A stretch of 64,000 nucleotides of DNA from positions 88,219,235-88,283,234 of the forward strand of contig OY829326.1 of the NCBI GenBank assembly GCA_963691655.1. Reading direction: 5' to 3'. Made by a program: the position numbers and the translations under genes. Positions 22,039 to 33,719 of this stretch are shown here, piece by piece (within the stretch, counting starts at the first letter, position 1; each line of letters begins with the position of its first letter). This DNA comes from Toxonevra muliebris (lineage: Eukaryota; Arthropoda; Insecta; Diptera; Pallopteridae). The notes under the pieces were generated by a model. It had not been told where the DNA came from and ran no database searches. It saw only the letters and a list, made by a program, of their open reading frames with translations.

Positions 22039-22650
22039 AAAGTCCATATATAAAATAAAAGCAAAAACAAATGAAAACAACTGCAGGGCAATGTTTCAAA
22101 TTACAGTCAGTTTCAATTGAAAATTATGGGCTTTAGAAAATATGTATGAAACAAAAACTTCTTAAAATTAATCATAAAATATGCTATAATTTTTTAAGAA
22201 TTTTATTAAAAAGTTTTGATTTTTTTTTAAATTTCTTTGATGAATTTTAAGAAGTTTTTGCTCCATTAAATTTTTTTCTAAAGTTCACCCATCTTATGTA
22301 AAAAATTCCTGAAGGTTTTGCAGCGACATTTCGCGTTCAAGCCGCCATTTTGCGTATTTACACGCTAAATTTTGAAACATCAAGTGAGATATTTTGCAGT
22401 TGAGGATGTATGGACGCCGGAATTTTATCAAATAGAGGTATTTGATGATTTCATTCCGAAAGTAGTTTAGAAAAAAAACTTTTAATCGAAAAATCATGTT
22501 TTTGATGAATAAGTGAGCACAACTTTTTGAATTTTAATCTTTTTTTATTTTGAGATTTCAAAAGTTCATAAAATTTTGCATAAAAAATGATATGGCTCAA
22601 ATTTGTTTAAGTTCGTTTTCATAGTTAACAGAACCCCTTAATTTATCATA
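22039..22650. other. Non-coding stretch
   Basis: AT-rich, with repeated 'aacttcttaaaat' / 'attttaagaagttt' inverted phrases (22159-22255) that could form a foldback. No gene. Confidence 0.45.
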
Positions 22651-22654
22651 GGTA

Positions 22655-23120
22655 CGAAATATGCCTGTGAATATGAATAGGAATAGTCCGTTCTTGCCTT
22701 TTCAAGACGCCAACCAAGCTGGATATTTTTCTAGGTATTCTATCAATATGTTTATTCCATTTGAGGTTATGCTATATTTTAAGACCCAAGTATTTAATTT
22801 CTCGTACTATTTCAATCAGTTGCCCGTCATTACCCAAGAAAAGATTTGTTTGTACAAGCGATACCGATTTATATGATCGGATTATGATGTATTTAGTTTT
22901 TTACTATTGATTGATCAATGTCATGTTGCATACCATGTATCAAATTCGTCAAAATAGATGTTGAGTACACCAGTAGAGCGTCGTCAGCAAAGAGTATAAG
23001 TTTACTTTTAAACTTTAGTGAAAATGGGTCATTGATGAATCTTATAAAAGGAAGGGCTCCGAGGTTAGGACCCTGCGGAATTCCAGTTTCAACTAAAAAC
23101 ATTTCTGAGCAGAATTCGAT
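22655..23120 (-). pseudogene. LINE reverse transcriptase fragment (Jockey/CR1-like)
   Basis: The minus strand reads GIPQGPNLGALPFIRFIND and LILFADDALLVYS at 22960-23085. These are reverse transcriptase motif B (usually PQGSxLGPLLF) and the catalytic F-A-D-D box. Further downstream (22660-22850) it continues through stops as KYLGLKI, WNKHIDRI and SSLVGVLKR, matching the thumb region of these enzymes. It has no 5' end or tail. Confidence 0.8.
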
Positions 23121-24285
23121 GTGATACCGTCCGTATCAAATGACGGAAGGCTTTGGAAAGCCATTCTATAAAGTCTAAATTTGTAAATAAATGCTACAGC
23201 TCCCTTCAAACCCTCAGTACCAAAGTTAATCTACAGCTTTGCTAATTACCAGGACATTCGTTATAATGAGGAATGAGGTGTCGGACGAGCTTCTTTACTC
23301 ACCTAAATGACATAGCCAGTATAAACCTGATTCTATTAAAAAACTTTGCACATACTACGGGTACTTTCAAACTGGAAACAGTACTGGATGAACATGGCTC
23401 GAAGTTCTTATTGACTCCAGAAAGTTTGTGGTAACACATTTGGGGCCGGATGGTCTATGTGAGCCATTCGCCGCCTAACATAACTTCTGACCTAACCTAT
23501 TTTTTCATAGCTTTTTTATGTAGATGCATCGTTTATACTATTAAATCACATCTTAAAACATTAAAAAATAATCCGTCTGTAATATTTTGAGCTTTTGAAA
23601 TCGGAGCATTTTTTATTGTAGGTTCTTTAAAAATAGTTGGGCCCTTCCTTTGGAAAATTCTGAATCCACATTAAACCCCAATTAAAAACCGCTGAATTTA
23701 GAAAAGTCAAACACATTTTTTTACTCATCTTGAGCAAACTAACATACGCGCGTAGCTTTGAATCACAAGTCATAACTAAAGATCTTATGGATTCCTTTTC
23801 AAGCAAATTTTCAGATAAAAAAACGTTCTAATGCTATCTTTATTAGTAGTTTATGCAGTGTCCATGCTTATAAACATTTTCTTCGCAACATTAGCATTGC
23901 AACAATTCTTAAAACATGTGTACAAGTTTTTACTATCTCCGATGACTCTAGCGTATATTTTTCTGATGGGAATTTCATGTTATTTTCTTGACAATGATGT
24001 TGATGATTTCTTCCTGCGAAGCATTACTAATGTTGATATTGCCACTGATTTACTATAAACATATGTGTGTCTGTATGTTCAAAGTATATTGAGTGACAAA
24101 ATCACATAACCATACATAACTTGCTGTTGCACACACATTGACAACAAGTCGGATATGCCGTTAACAACAACTGCCGTAACAAACAAAACCAACGAGGATG
24201 ATAGCTGGAAGAACAACAAATAAAAAGTACATGGACATCAAAACATCAGCATCATCCTTCTCTCCTTCGTTTAGTAACGCATCGC
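23121..24285. other. Non-coding stretch
   Basis: A 75-codon hydrophobic ATG frame (23831-24058) looks like a chance frame in AT-rich DNA. No element recognised. Confidence 0.4.
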
Positions 24286-24291
24286 ACTCAC

Positions 24292-24570
24292 CATTGTTAT
24301 TGGTGGTTGTAAAATGTTGCGCCAAACGTCGACGAGAAATTTTCTTGAATGTTGCTTGCTGCTAGTGCTGTGATTTCAATTGTTGCTGTTGCTGCTGCTA
24401 CTGCTGTTTGGTGGTTTCATATTTTGAAATTGAGGGTGGATTTTTTTCTTTACAAGGAATATTTACTCGCACGTTAGTCGTTTTAGCTTAACACTTTTTT
24501 GAAAACTTCATGTCGCGACGGTAACTTTTAAGCGCACGCGGTTTATTGTCGTACATTTTATATTTTGAAA
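24292..24570 (-). other. Candidate 5' UTR exon with splice donor
   Basis: On the minus strand the stretch is rich in CAG/CAA (AGCAGCAGCAACAGCAACAA, near 24378-24400), contains GTCGACGTTTGGCGC, and ends ACAATG|GTGAGT. GTGAGT (24286-24291) is a near-perfect donor, and the ATG (24292-24294) would be the last codon of the exon. A TATAAAA-like box lies upstream near 24556-24565. Short upstream frames stop quickly, so most of it would be UTR. Local base composition is less AT-rich than the surroundings. No downstream exon was found. On composition and splice site only, I rate it plausible, not proven. Confidence 0.35.
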
Positions 24571-24574
24571 AAAT

Positions 24575-25139
24575 CTTTTTATTTACTGCCATATTTCATT
24601 AAATTTTTAACTGTCATTGATGGCAGCTGCGGTGTTTTTTTTTTTGGAAGGTGATATCTCATTATTAAGCATTCGATAAATTATCAAAAAGATTAATAAT
24701 ACAAATAATATGTACTTTACCAAGTAATTGTACCACATTTAGATAAATACTATATTGTGTGATTCAGTACATATTAAATTGTGTATAGTGAAAATAAATT
24801 ATAATTGTTAATGTGTAAGTGTAATATTTTGTTTTAGTTATATAATTAATGTAAAACTCGATGAAGTACTGTAATTAATTTGCATAATTGCTATTTAGCA
24901 ATGATATGGGACAAGCAACAATTAAAGGGTGACATGTCTAATGGATCAAAGTACTATTGAGACAATCTTTGATTACAAGGATTAATTTGAATTATGTAGG
25001 TAGCCTAATAATATTAATACTAGTATTAAAGTTATATGTGCTAAAAAAAATTAAAATAAATGAAATAGAGTTTCATCAACGGTGGTTGCCGTGTACACGG
25101 GCTAGTATCTTAAAGTTCTATTTTGCCTAATAGTACCTA
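24575..25139. other. Non-coding stretch
   Basis: Very AT-rich. Nothing recognisable. Confidence 0.5.
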
Positions 25140-25821
25140 AGCTTCTTCTTATTCATTTTGGCTTCTTGAAGATCGTAAGGCCTCGACAAAGCATTTCTAT
25201 CTATTATGGTCTTTTGAAATGTTTTCTATTTCTTCTTTACTGCATTTCTTTTTCAAGAATTTGATTCCGGGTGTATTTTAGCCTTCCTCGTTTTCTACAG
25301 TTTTGAGGGTTCCAATCAAGGGCTGGAATTCCGATTTTGTGCACTGGTTTGTAAAGGGTATTCCCAATCCATATCCACTATCTCTTGTTTATTTCTCGCA
25401 TATTGGTGCTATCTGGCATCTCGCCATAGTCTGAATTGGGATGGTTTTGTGGGCATTAGATCTTCAAACGTTTTGGCAAACATATATAGATGAATACCTG
25501 GCATTTATTTCTTAACAGATCTGTCATCAACTAGGCCTCGCAGCTGCTGAAACCCCTTTTTTTATGTGTAAAGGGATCGATGACGACGTCTAAAGTTATT
25601 TAGTTGTGAAAATACGCTTTGGGCTTTGTGGATTCTTTGGTGAATATCAACAGCGTCTCCCCCTCAATAGAATTTATACTTCCTAAGTACATGAATATAT
25701 CTACGTTTTGAATGTTAGGACTGCTAGCAACAAAGTTATTGTTTTCATTAGAAGGGTTAAGCTTGAGCGCATTCGCCTTAGATGAGGTAAACCGTCGCAC
25801 AGTGATTCGTCCCATAGACAA
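25140..25821 (-). pseudogene. LINE reverse transcriptase C-terminal fragment
   Basis: The minus strand first reads NIQNVDIFMYLGSINS (near 25660-25710), the thumb segment of non-LTR reverse transcriptases (usually VDxFxYLGS). It then continues in other frames as WIWIGNTLYKPVHKIGIPAL, DWNPQNCRKRGRLKYT and NQILEKE (near 25235-25395). The latter matches the family end IGHTLRKP...ALxWNPQGKRxRGRPxxTW. Stops and frameshifts throughout. A (TAAA)n tract lies next to it at 25820-25836. Confidence 0.75.
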
Positions 25822-25836
25822 AATAAATAAATAAAT

Positions 25837-26395
25837 AATTCAGAATGTCAAAACCAAACAAATTTGGTGTCATTTTAGAGATAATGCTCCAACTAAAAAA
25901 ACCCCAAAAACTCTTGCCGAAAAAATAATTAGTTTGGGTGCAAAGTCGACAAATTTTTCACATAAATGTGGGATCATTCGATTCTAGTTTTTTAGTTCGT
26001 TGAGTAAAATACATTTGAAAAATAAGTTTTTAATGATGTCCTGCCGAAAGTTCCAGTTCTATACTCTAAATTTATCTGGTGCTAATTTTTAATCAAAACA
26101 ATAATGTAAAAACATCCTCCGCTTTCTTCCGCTTTTGGGAAATAATTCGATATAAAATGATTTTTTCAACAAAAATTGGAATAAAACTTTTTTTGTTAAA
26201 AGTTTGCAATCATGCTGAAAAATTACTTAAAGTGTAAAAATCAGAAGTTGCATTCATTAATATCACTTTTATTCCAACATTATGAGTTTCCAATAAAAAA
26301 TATTTTAACTTAACTAAAAAAATAAATTTCTTGACGATCAAACTGTCCATTTTCTCATTATAGCTTGTCAAATATGACGAAAATTGGAACTTTAA
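25837..26395. other. Non-coding stretch
   Basis: AT-rich. No gene or matched repeat. Confidence 0.5.
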
Positions 26396-27133
26396 GGGGC
26401 AGTTTTTCAGTGCGAGTTTAAACTCTGTTTAAACTAAGTTTGCTTAAACGTTGCTTAACTCTGATCTACGTTTAACTATAGAAGCAGTTTTTCAGTTTAA
26501 TATCAACTCAACAATTGCTTTTTGTTACAGATCATTTTTTAGTTGACAGAAAAAAATTTATTTTCTACTAGAAGTCGTAGAGAAGTACAAACTAATAGAG
26601 TGCAAGCAAAAGGACAGGGCAAGTGCAAGTCGAAAGCATGGCACACATTTTCGCACATGCAATGTGTCACTAATTTGTTCAATTCCCTATATGCGGGTCA
26701 ATAAGCTCCAGGACGCTATGGGCAGAAGACTTTGTAAGACGAAATCGTTCATAAAAACCTTTCTCTCCAAATATATGAAAATGGTTCGGCCGCGATCTTA
26801 GTGTTCGAAGTCTTCTTAAAACTGTAATGTTAAAAATTTCGTACATTTTAGCATCACTCACGTCCTATTTACCAGAAAAATTTACTTTGCTTCTTTTAAT
26901 TTCTATTTGATTTATTTGAAAGAATCAGCTGTCAAAATCATATAGCAATTCAAACGAAGTTTAAACGTCCAAACTTAAACTTCAATCAAACTGAGCTTAA
27001 ACTTCAATCAAAATTGACTGTAAAACTAGATGATGAGTTTAAACTTAGTTTAAACTGGTTTAGTTTAGTTTGTGACGAAACGTAAGCTTACTGATTAAAA
27101 CTAACTTCAGATTTGAGTTTAGTGACCCAAAAT
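26396..27133. mobile_element. PIF/Harbinger-like element, mostly deleted
   Basis: The left end GGGGCAGTTTTTCAGTGCG follows TTAA. Both flanks are dense in GTTTAAAC and AGTTTAAACT words: near 26420-26480 and, inverted, 26950-27065. The right end is uncertain; GTGACCC at about 27121-27127 is one candidate. Inside on the minus strand (26679-26861) a frame reads RRLRTLRSRPNHF and YERFRLTKSSAHSVLELIDP. This matches the N-terminal part of Harbinger transposases (HARBI1-like: ...FRLSKxxxxxLLxLIxPHL). The catalytic domain is absent. Confidence 0.65.
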
Positions 27134-29669
27134 TTAATACCACACGAAATTTCATCAAAATCAGAGTGCTCGCATTCGCAATTTTTTTCGCGAATGTATA
27201 ACGAATGTTTAAATTGAGCAAACTACGTTCACACAAATTTTCTCAATTTTTATGACGAAAAACTTCTTTTTTAAAATATAATTTAACACTACTAAACTAT
27301 AGTTACTAAACATTCCCTTTTGTTTTTCGATTACAAGTTTTCTCTGGATATCCCGGATATACCGTTGACAGCTATATGCCTAGAAGAAACGTTTTTAGAA
27401 AAAATTTAGTCAATTTTATGAAAACATTTTTTTTTTTTGACACCAAAAAAATCATTAAAAACACTAGAATTTCAACATCAATTAAGAATTTTTATTAATT
27501 TTTTAATCTTTGTACATAAAATTGGGAAAAGATATCAATCGGAATCGAATTTTGTTCATCGCCAATAACGCAATCTTGACACACGAAAATATGGAAGCTC
27601 TTATCCCGGAAATCATTATGAGCTCGATTTTTTACAAACACAGCATCTGATAGAGTTTTTTCTGGTGAGTTCGATGCAGAATTCAATTAATATCTAGAAA
27701 ATTCCATTGTCATCTGGAAATATCTAGACAGTTTTACGTTTTCTAATTGACATCGCGAACATTTTACTAAAAAAAGAAACAAAGAACACACAAAATTGAA
27801 ATAACTTGTAAAGAGCGAGTTAAATAGTTTTGGGTTTCACATTGAGGAGTTAACTTTCAAACGTACAAAATAATTGTTAGTTGATTTCTAAATCATTTTA
27901 TTTTTTACGATGGCAACACACAAGAAAAAGCTAACAAAAACAATTTTTTTTTATAAAAGAAGGCATTATTATAAAAGTAAAAATATAAACAAAAAGAAAA
28001 TGAAAGAAAAAAATACGCAAATAATTTTTCAAGCGAAGAGAACAATTTCTTAATCCAACCAATCCATTTTAGTAAAAACAGAAATGCCGAACAATTTTTC
28101 TTTCGTAATTAATTATTATTATTTTGACAAGCGCTGTCGTCGAACCAGCTGATTTCTTTTTTTAAGAAACTAGCATATTGGGCATAACTTGAAATTGTGA
28201 AATTGAAAATAGGCAGTTAACTCTTACACATGAATTAACCCGCCACTATGAAATCGGCCCTTAATCGGTATTTCCAAAAACCTAAAGCTAACTTTTTGAA
28301 TCTTTTTAAAATAAATTTTAGCTGAGAAATTACAACAAGTGAATGTACTTTCTTTGTAACCACACGAAATCAATGAGATATAACTTTTGCAGAAAGTGTC
28401 CCAACTCGCAGATCTCTCCCCCACATATGTATGTCATGTAAGTAAAGTTAATACATTGAAGATGTAAATTTACATCTAATTTCTCTTCTACATTCACACT
28501 CGCTAAACTTCATATCATGATAAATTTTCTTGTAGTTCGGTTCTAAAGCTAAGGCTCTCTTTAGTTGTAGAATCAGAGTTTGAATTTCTGAGACCTTCTG
28601 TTACTGTCTCTACAGTTATTGTTTAAATTCTTGAAAAGCTTCTAAAAAAAATGGCTGTTAAGGCTCTGTTAGTAAAAGATGCAACAAGAGGATGTTTCAA
28701 AACTCATATACAGTTGTGCATTAATCAATAATGGCTTCAAGCCATTTAAAAAAATTTGAATGATTAGAACCAAGGTGATGTGTGCATAAAGATCTCAAAT
28801 CATATTCGATTGATGAAATTTGAAGTTTGAACATGAGAAGTGCAGATAATTTGGCTTTACACACACACACATACATAAAAAATATGGAATAAATATGTAT
28901 TTCTACTACTGAGGACGACATTGGCAGCAAAAGCACTCTACAAGTGGCACATTAATTTGATTCAAAGTCAAACGTTGAAAACCTCTAAAAATTTTGTATG
29001 AACGAGAACGTGTGTATTTTTACATGTATGTATGGATGTTTGTGTGTGTGTGTGCCCTCCTAACTAAATAATGATTTAACGAACATTAAGAGGAAGCATT
29101 CATATTCATGTGTGGTAAATGTATATATGCATGTATATACGAGTATGTATGTATTCACTCAGTTGTGTGTCCTTTGGAAATGTTAAAATTACTTAAGGGA
29201 TGTAACTACATACACAAGTTGTATATATTATGTATGCAGTTAGTGTGAATTACATTATAAAGTTGTTTACGAGTTAAGTATTTAGAGATCCAAAAGAGTT
29301 GATATAACAAGTCAATTAAAGGAACGATGTCAATTTAACTCCTTCGACAAAATGTTTGCAGGCAATTTATCATTTATTTAGTTAGTTATAAAACTGGATT
29401 TCGCATATTTAGATTACTATTTCCGTTAGATTACTAAAGCCGTTTGGTATTATGTATGCATTTGCACAATACCTACTACGATAATATGAGAGTTTAGGTC
29501 GAACTTCTCGCAACCATTATTAGAAATAACCACAGACATTAAGAACTCCATTTATAAGTATTCTAGTGTAGATTTATAAAGTTTTTTATAGAAACAAACG
29601 TCATTGGAATATATTTATTTTAAATAGTTTCAAGGTTCGAAATTATTTTTGAATTTGGAATTTGAAATA
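27134..29669. other. Non-coding stretch with microsatellites
   Basis: Holds (AC)n near 28859-28872 and (TG)n near 29041-29054. A minus-strand frame (27495-27689) reads SPEKTLSDAVFVKNRAHNDF and then SFHIFVCQDCVIGDEQNSI. It has no ATG start and is followed directly by AATAAAA. It could be the end of a decayed gene or transposon, but I do not recognise it. A 66-codon minus frame at 28224-28424 is also unassigned. Confidence 0.4.
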
Positions 29670-30560
29670 CCACCTTGATCAAAAAGTTCCCGGAATTTAT
29701 TCAGAAAATTAAAAATACAAGTTTATTCATCTAAATCTATATTGTCCCCTTCAAAGTAATCCCCATCGACTGCACACACTTATGCCAGCGCTTGATCCAA
29801 TCCTCGAAACATTTTTTATATTCGGTTTTCGGTATGTCCATCAGTGCTTCCTGCGATTTTTCCATTACTTCTCCCTCGGCTGCTGAAACGCCTTCCCCGT
29901 AATGATTTTTTAACTCGATTGAACAGAAAGAAGTCACAGGGAGCCAAATCAGATGAATTCGGTGGCTGTTGGATGGTATTTGTTGCATTTTTCGTCAAAA
30001 AATTACGAATAATGCTGGCACTGTGCGACGGTGTGTTATCATGGTGCAGAATCCACGAGTTCTCTGTCCAATATTCTGGTCTCTTTCGGCGAATTAATAA
30101 TACTCTCTGATGGTTAATTTGCGGTTATTGACCAAAATTTCTTTTACTTTATCAACGTTTTCGTCAGTTTTCTATGCCGATGGTCTGCCACTGCATTCAT
30201 CATCTTCGATTGACTCACGACCACTTTTAAACCGCTCGTGCCACTGGTAAACAACCGTTTTTTTTAGAGAATCGTTGCCGAAACACTTTTCCAACATTTC
30301 CAATGTTCGCGCACCATTAAATCCGTTTTTTACGCAAAATTTAATACAATAGAATTTAATAAAATTGTAAAAAACCGCCAACACACACAGAGATAGATGT
30401 ACTCTTGGCTACGTAACTTTTGCAAATGTCAAGCTATAACGCTAAGATTTAGAGGGAATATCAACAACAGATGTACCAACTTAACAAAAAAAAAAAACAG
30501 AACTCAAATCGGAACGATGGGAGCGTCACATGGTGTTTAGTCCGGGAACTTTTTGGTGGA
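29670..30560 (-). mobile_element. mariner transposon, internally deleted
   Basis: Terminal repeats: AAAAAGTTCCCGGA at the left (29681-29694) and its inverse TCCGGGAACTTTTT at the right (30541-30554), with CCACC/GGTGG just outside. The transposase is on the minus strand. The N-terminal DNA-binding part (30384-30172) reads CVKNGFNGARTLEMLEKCFG, then VVYQWHERFKSGRESIEDDE and CSGRPS. It then jumps near 30100 to WILHHDNTPSHSA (second catalytic Asp) and SSDLAPCDFFLFN (third), followed by a C-terminal part ending near 29737. About a third of the protein, including the first catalytic Asp, is deleted. Its right end is only about 10 bp from the next element. Confidence 0.85.
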
Positions 30561-30571
30561 ATGCACAATTA

Positions 30572-31914
30572 CCCATGGTAATAAATATACTTCCACTATC
30601 AAATATTCAGTGGAAATTCACTATTACAACAGATTAAAGGTTTTGTTAATTGCTTTGTATATATCTTGTACTGCGACTTTTTAATGCAAAAAAATTTATT
30701 TTCTTAATGTCCATGTCTAGATTTAATTTGAAGTTAAATGTTTAACCAAAAGGAAATAATTATACTTCCAAATGATGCAATCGTGTTATTTATAAGCTTT
30801 ACTTTAACAAATTTTACGGACAACGCATTGTAGACATTGCACAACATTCCGCCACAAGTTATTTGAAAAATTATACTTGTAAGTCATTGTCAAGAAAAAT
30901 GGGGCATGGTAACTCTTTTCTGCGGAAGAAAAGAGGAATGTCTTATCGCGAAATTGGATGAAGTATTAACATATCACATGTAGGCGTGGTAAACGTCAAA
31001 AAAAGGAAGTTAATATATGCCAAATTAATACACTGAAAAAACCGCAGATTGTCAAAGCTACGAGCTTCAAAAAACTTATTATATCTGAAATTCAAAGTAA
31101 GGGTTTCGAATGTTTCGAATTTGCAACATCACATTTGTAATAGAACGGTCAATGCGAAACGATTATTTTTGGTAACGAAAAACGTTCACATTAGATGTTA
31201 CTGAGTGTCATAACCTTTTTTGGTACTATATATCTAAAAAATAATTAGGCAGAAATTACCAAGGCGGTAGATTAATGACACGAGTTCGATTTGTTTCTCA
31301 AACAAAATATTAACATTTTTCTACCTCTTCTGTAATAGGTGCTTTTCAATGTTCATGTTAAAAGTAATAAGAGCAGCATAACATTCAATAAGATGACACT
31401 TTTATCTATAAAGCAGCAGCCGAAACTGAATGTTTCAAGGAGAAAAATTTTGAAATAATGAAGTAACCCACTTCAAGCTTGGACTTGAACCCCATGGAAA
31501 ATCTTTGAAGTGTTTTTTTTTTAATCAGATTTATTCACGTGGCATTCAGCTTTCCAGTTTAAATTAATTACGAGTAGAAATAAAAAAGAATTAGAAGGAA
31601 ATATCAACATTAGAGCTACGAAATCTTATGAGCTCAACGACAAATAGAATATAAAGAGTTAGAGTAATCAATGAGAATAAATTTGTGATAATCCCTTTCT
31701 GAACCTTTCAATTTTATTTTTTCTTATTATTCTTAAAATGGAAGTATAATTATTTCCTATGAAGCTTTTTTAAAGTTTTGAATTTAATGCATTTAAGTAA
31801 CAGAGTTATATTAATTATTTACTTGCTAATTATTATAAAATAAATTAGGAATAAATAAAAATCTTACAAATAAATCGCACTTTGTGACTGGAAGTATATT
31901 TATTACCATGAGTG
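30572..31914 (+). mobile_element. Tc1-like element with doubled inverted repeats
   Basis: The outer inverted repeat is CATGGTAATAAATATACTTCC near the left end (from 30574) and its inverse near the right end (to 31910). The inner pair is AGGAAATAATTATACTTCCA (about 30751-30770) and its inverse (about 31739-31758). TA lies at 30570-30571 and 31915-31916. This resembles the IR/DR arrangement of some Tc1-family transposons, with the shared core ATACTTCCA as the repeated site. Inside, plus-strand transposase debris reads KRGMSYREIG and NISHVGVVNVKKRK (near 30929-31003), a helix-turn-helix, and SLDLNPMENL (near 31478-31507), the third catalytic segment. The middle is missing or unreadable. Confidence 0.75.
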
Positions 31915-32118
31915 TATTAATTGTTTTAAATAATGTATATCTAATGTATTTACACCTTCTAAATGTGCATTAGTTAAGATCTTAATCTAAGTATACCTCG
32001 CAAGGCCTTGCACTACTAATCTTTAGTTTGCTGAACTCAAAGGTCATTGATATGAGCATATGCTCACTAACTATTAAAATATATGGACTGTAATACTCAC
32101 AGGTGCTTTACCTACCTA

Positions 32119-33717
32119 CAGTGTCGGACAAAACTAAAGCACGAACTCTTCCTTGTCAACATTTAGTTCAATAAAATTTTAATTCTTGCATATTGCAAGT
32201 ATTCAGATATTTTTTTTTTTTTTTTTGTTTTATAAGTTTTGTATATATATGTATGCACTTGTTGAAACAAAATAATATTGAAAATTGATTACTGTTTTTC
32301 ATTTTTTTAATCACATTGCTCAATATGCCTAAACCTTCCGCGACAAAACTAAAGCACATAATTTTTTTCACTTACTGTTACAATCAGTTGTTAAACAACA
32401 ACCATCTTTAAACTAGAAACCCATTATTTTGGAATACAAAAAGCTGGTTTTAATAAAAATTTGAAGCGTATATAAGTTGTTGGTTATCATTCACCGTCAT
32501 CGTACGCTTCCCAAAATGGCTCGAAAGTATTCTGCACAATTTAGAGAAAATATTCTAAGTGGATTTAATAAAGCTGAATCAGTGACATGCATTGTGAAAA
32601 ATTTTGTATTCGCTATTGCGTTAATTCCCAAGCTATAAGCCGTTTTCGCGCTTCCCATTTTTTATATACAAAATTCAGACCACGGGCACAACCAAACGTG
32701 AGGATCAGGCCATCTTTTAGATTATAAAAAAGGTCCTTTTATATCGTGGAAATAAATTGCGTTTAAACATTTCACACAAGTTTATCCAAAAACGAGCTGT
32801 GGAGGGTGACTTAGCAACATACCAAAGTATAAAAAAGCCATTTATTTCTCGAAAGAATCGACAGGCAAGGCTCGAATTTGTATCCGCGCACTTTAGCTGG
32901 GCTACTGCCAAATGAAAGACCGTGCTTTTTACTGATGGATCTATATTTAACATGAAAGGTTGCGACGGATTGAAGCTAGTGTGGTGACCAAAAGGACAAC
33001 GATGAAATCCGTGTTATTTTAAAAGCATTGTATGATACGAGCGAGGCAACGTAATGGTCTGGTGATTTTTTTCGGCCATGGAATCGGTCCAATTCATAAA
33101 ATAAGAGGTATAATGGACCGTGTGATGTGCATATTCCCCAGAATGTTATGTTACCTTATACGGAGGAGGTTCTGCTGTTAAAGCAGGTTTGCCAGCACGA
33201 TGAAAATCCCAGCACGGTGTGTAAAAGAGTGGTTTGTTGCCAATAAGATCGGAATTTGACAGAGGACCACCCATTCACCCTACCTCAATCTCAAAAAATA
33301 TATACGAAATTATAGATCGGTAAATTCAGCGCATAAAGGATAAAAACAAGGATTCCATTTTCTACCAATCGGAGATTGGCATGCAGACATTTTGAGCAAT
33401 TTTATTGAGTTCTTGCCACGAAAATGTGCAACAGCTCTGAAAAATAATGGATACGCTACAAAATATTGGACAAATCGAACTTTTCCATTAATATATTCCA
33501 TATGTGCTTTAGTTTTGTGGCGCCAGTTTTATGCATTTTGTTACTTTTGAGTTAATATTTTCATTTTGTTTGAAAAATAATATTATATTTCTTATATTTT
33601 ATTACAACGAGTCTATATTCCTACTATATTCATAAAGAAAATTTCAGTCCAAGCAAGTTTTACAATATTACTGATGCAAACAGGGAAGAATCCGTGCTTT
33701 AGTTTTGTCCGACACTG
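32119..33717 (+). mobile_element. Tc1-like transposon, full length, copy 1 (dead)
   Basis: The left end is CAGTGTCGGACAAAACTAAA at 32119. The right end, read inverted from 33717, begins CAGTGTCGGACAAAACTAAA. TA duplications lie at 32117-32118 and 33718-33719. Length is 1,599 bp. The transposase starts near 32515 (MARKYSAQFRENILSGFNKA) and is then broken by frameshifts and stops: FIQKRAVEGDLATYQ, KKPFISRKNRQARLEFV, VLFTDGSIFNMKG (the usual Asp-Glu pair is Asp-Gly here), NVMVW and a CQHDEN-like second catalytic segment. The third segment is destroyed. No active product is possible. A second copy in the same orientation lies at 51830-53392. Confidence 0.9.
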
Positions 33718-33719
33718 TA

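Noticed and set aside
23831..24058. 75-codon hydrophobic frame resembling membrane segments
   Set aside because: Hydrophobic residues are expected from T-rich DNA. There is no supporting start context, neighbour or splice site.
32717..32953. Minus-strand 78-codon frame, with a near-identical one at 52323-52592
   Set aside because: Conserved between the two places only because both lie on the antisense strand of the duplicated Tc1-like transposase.
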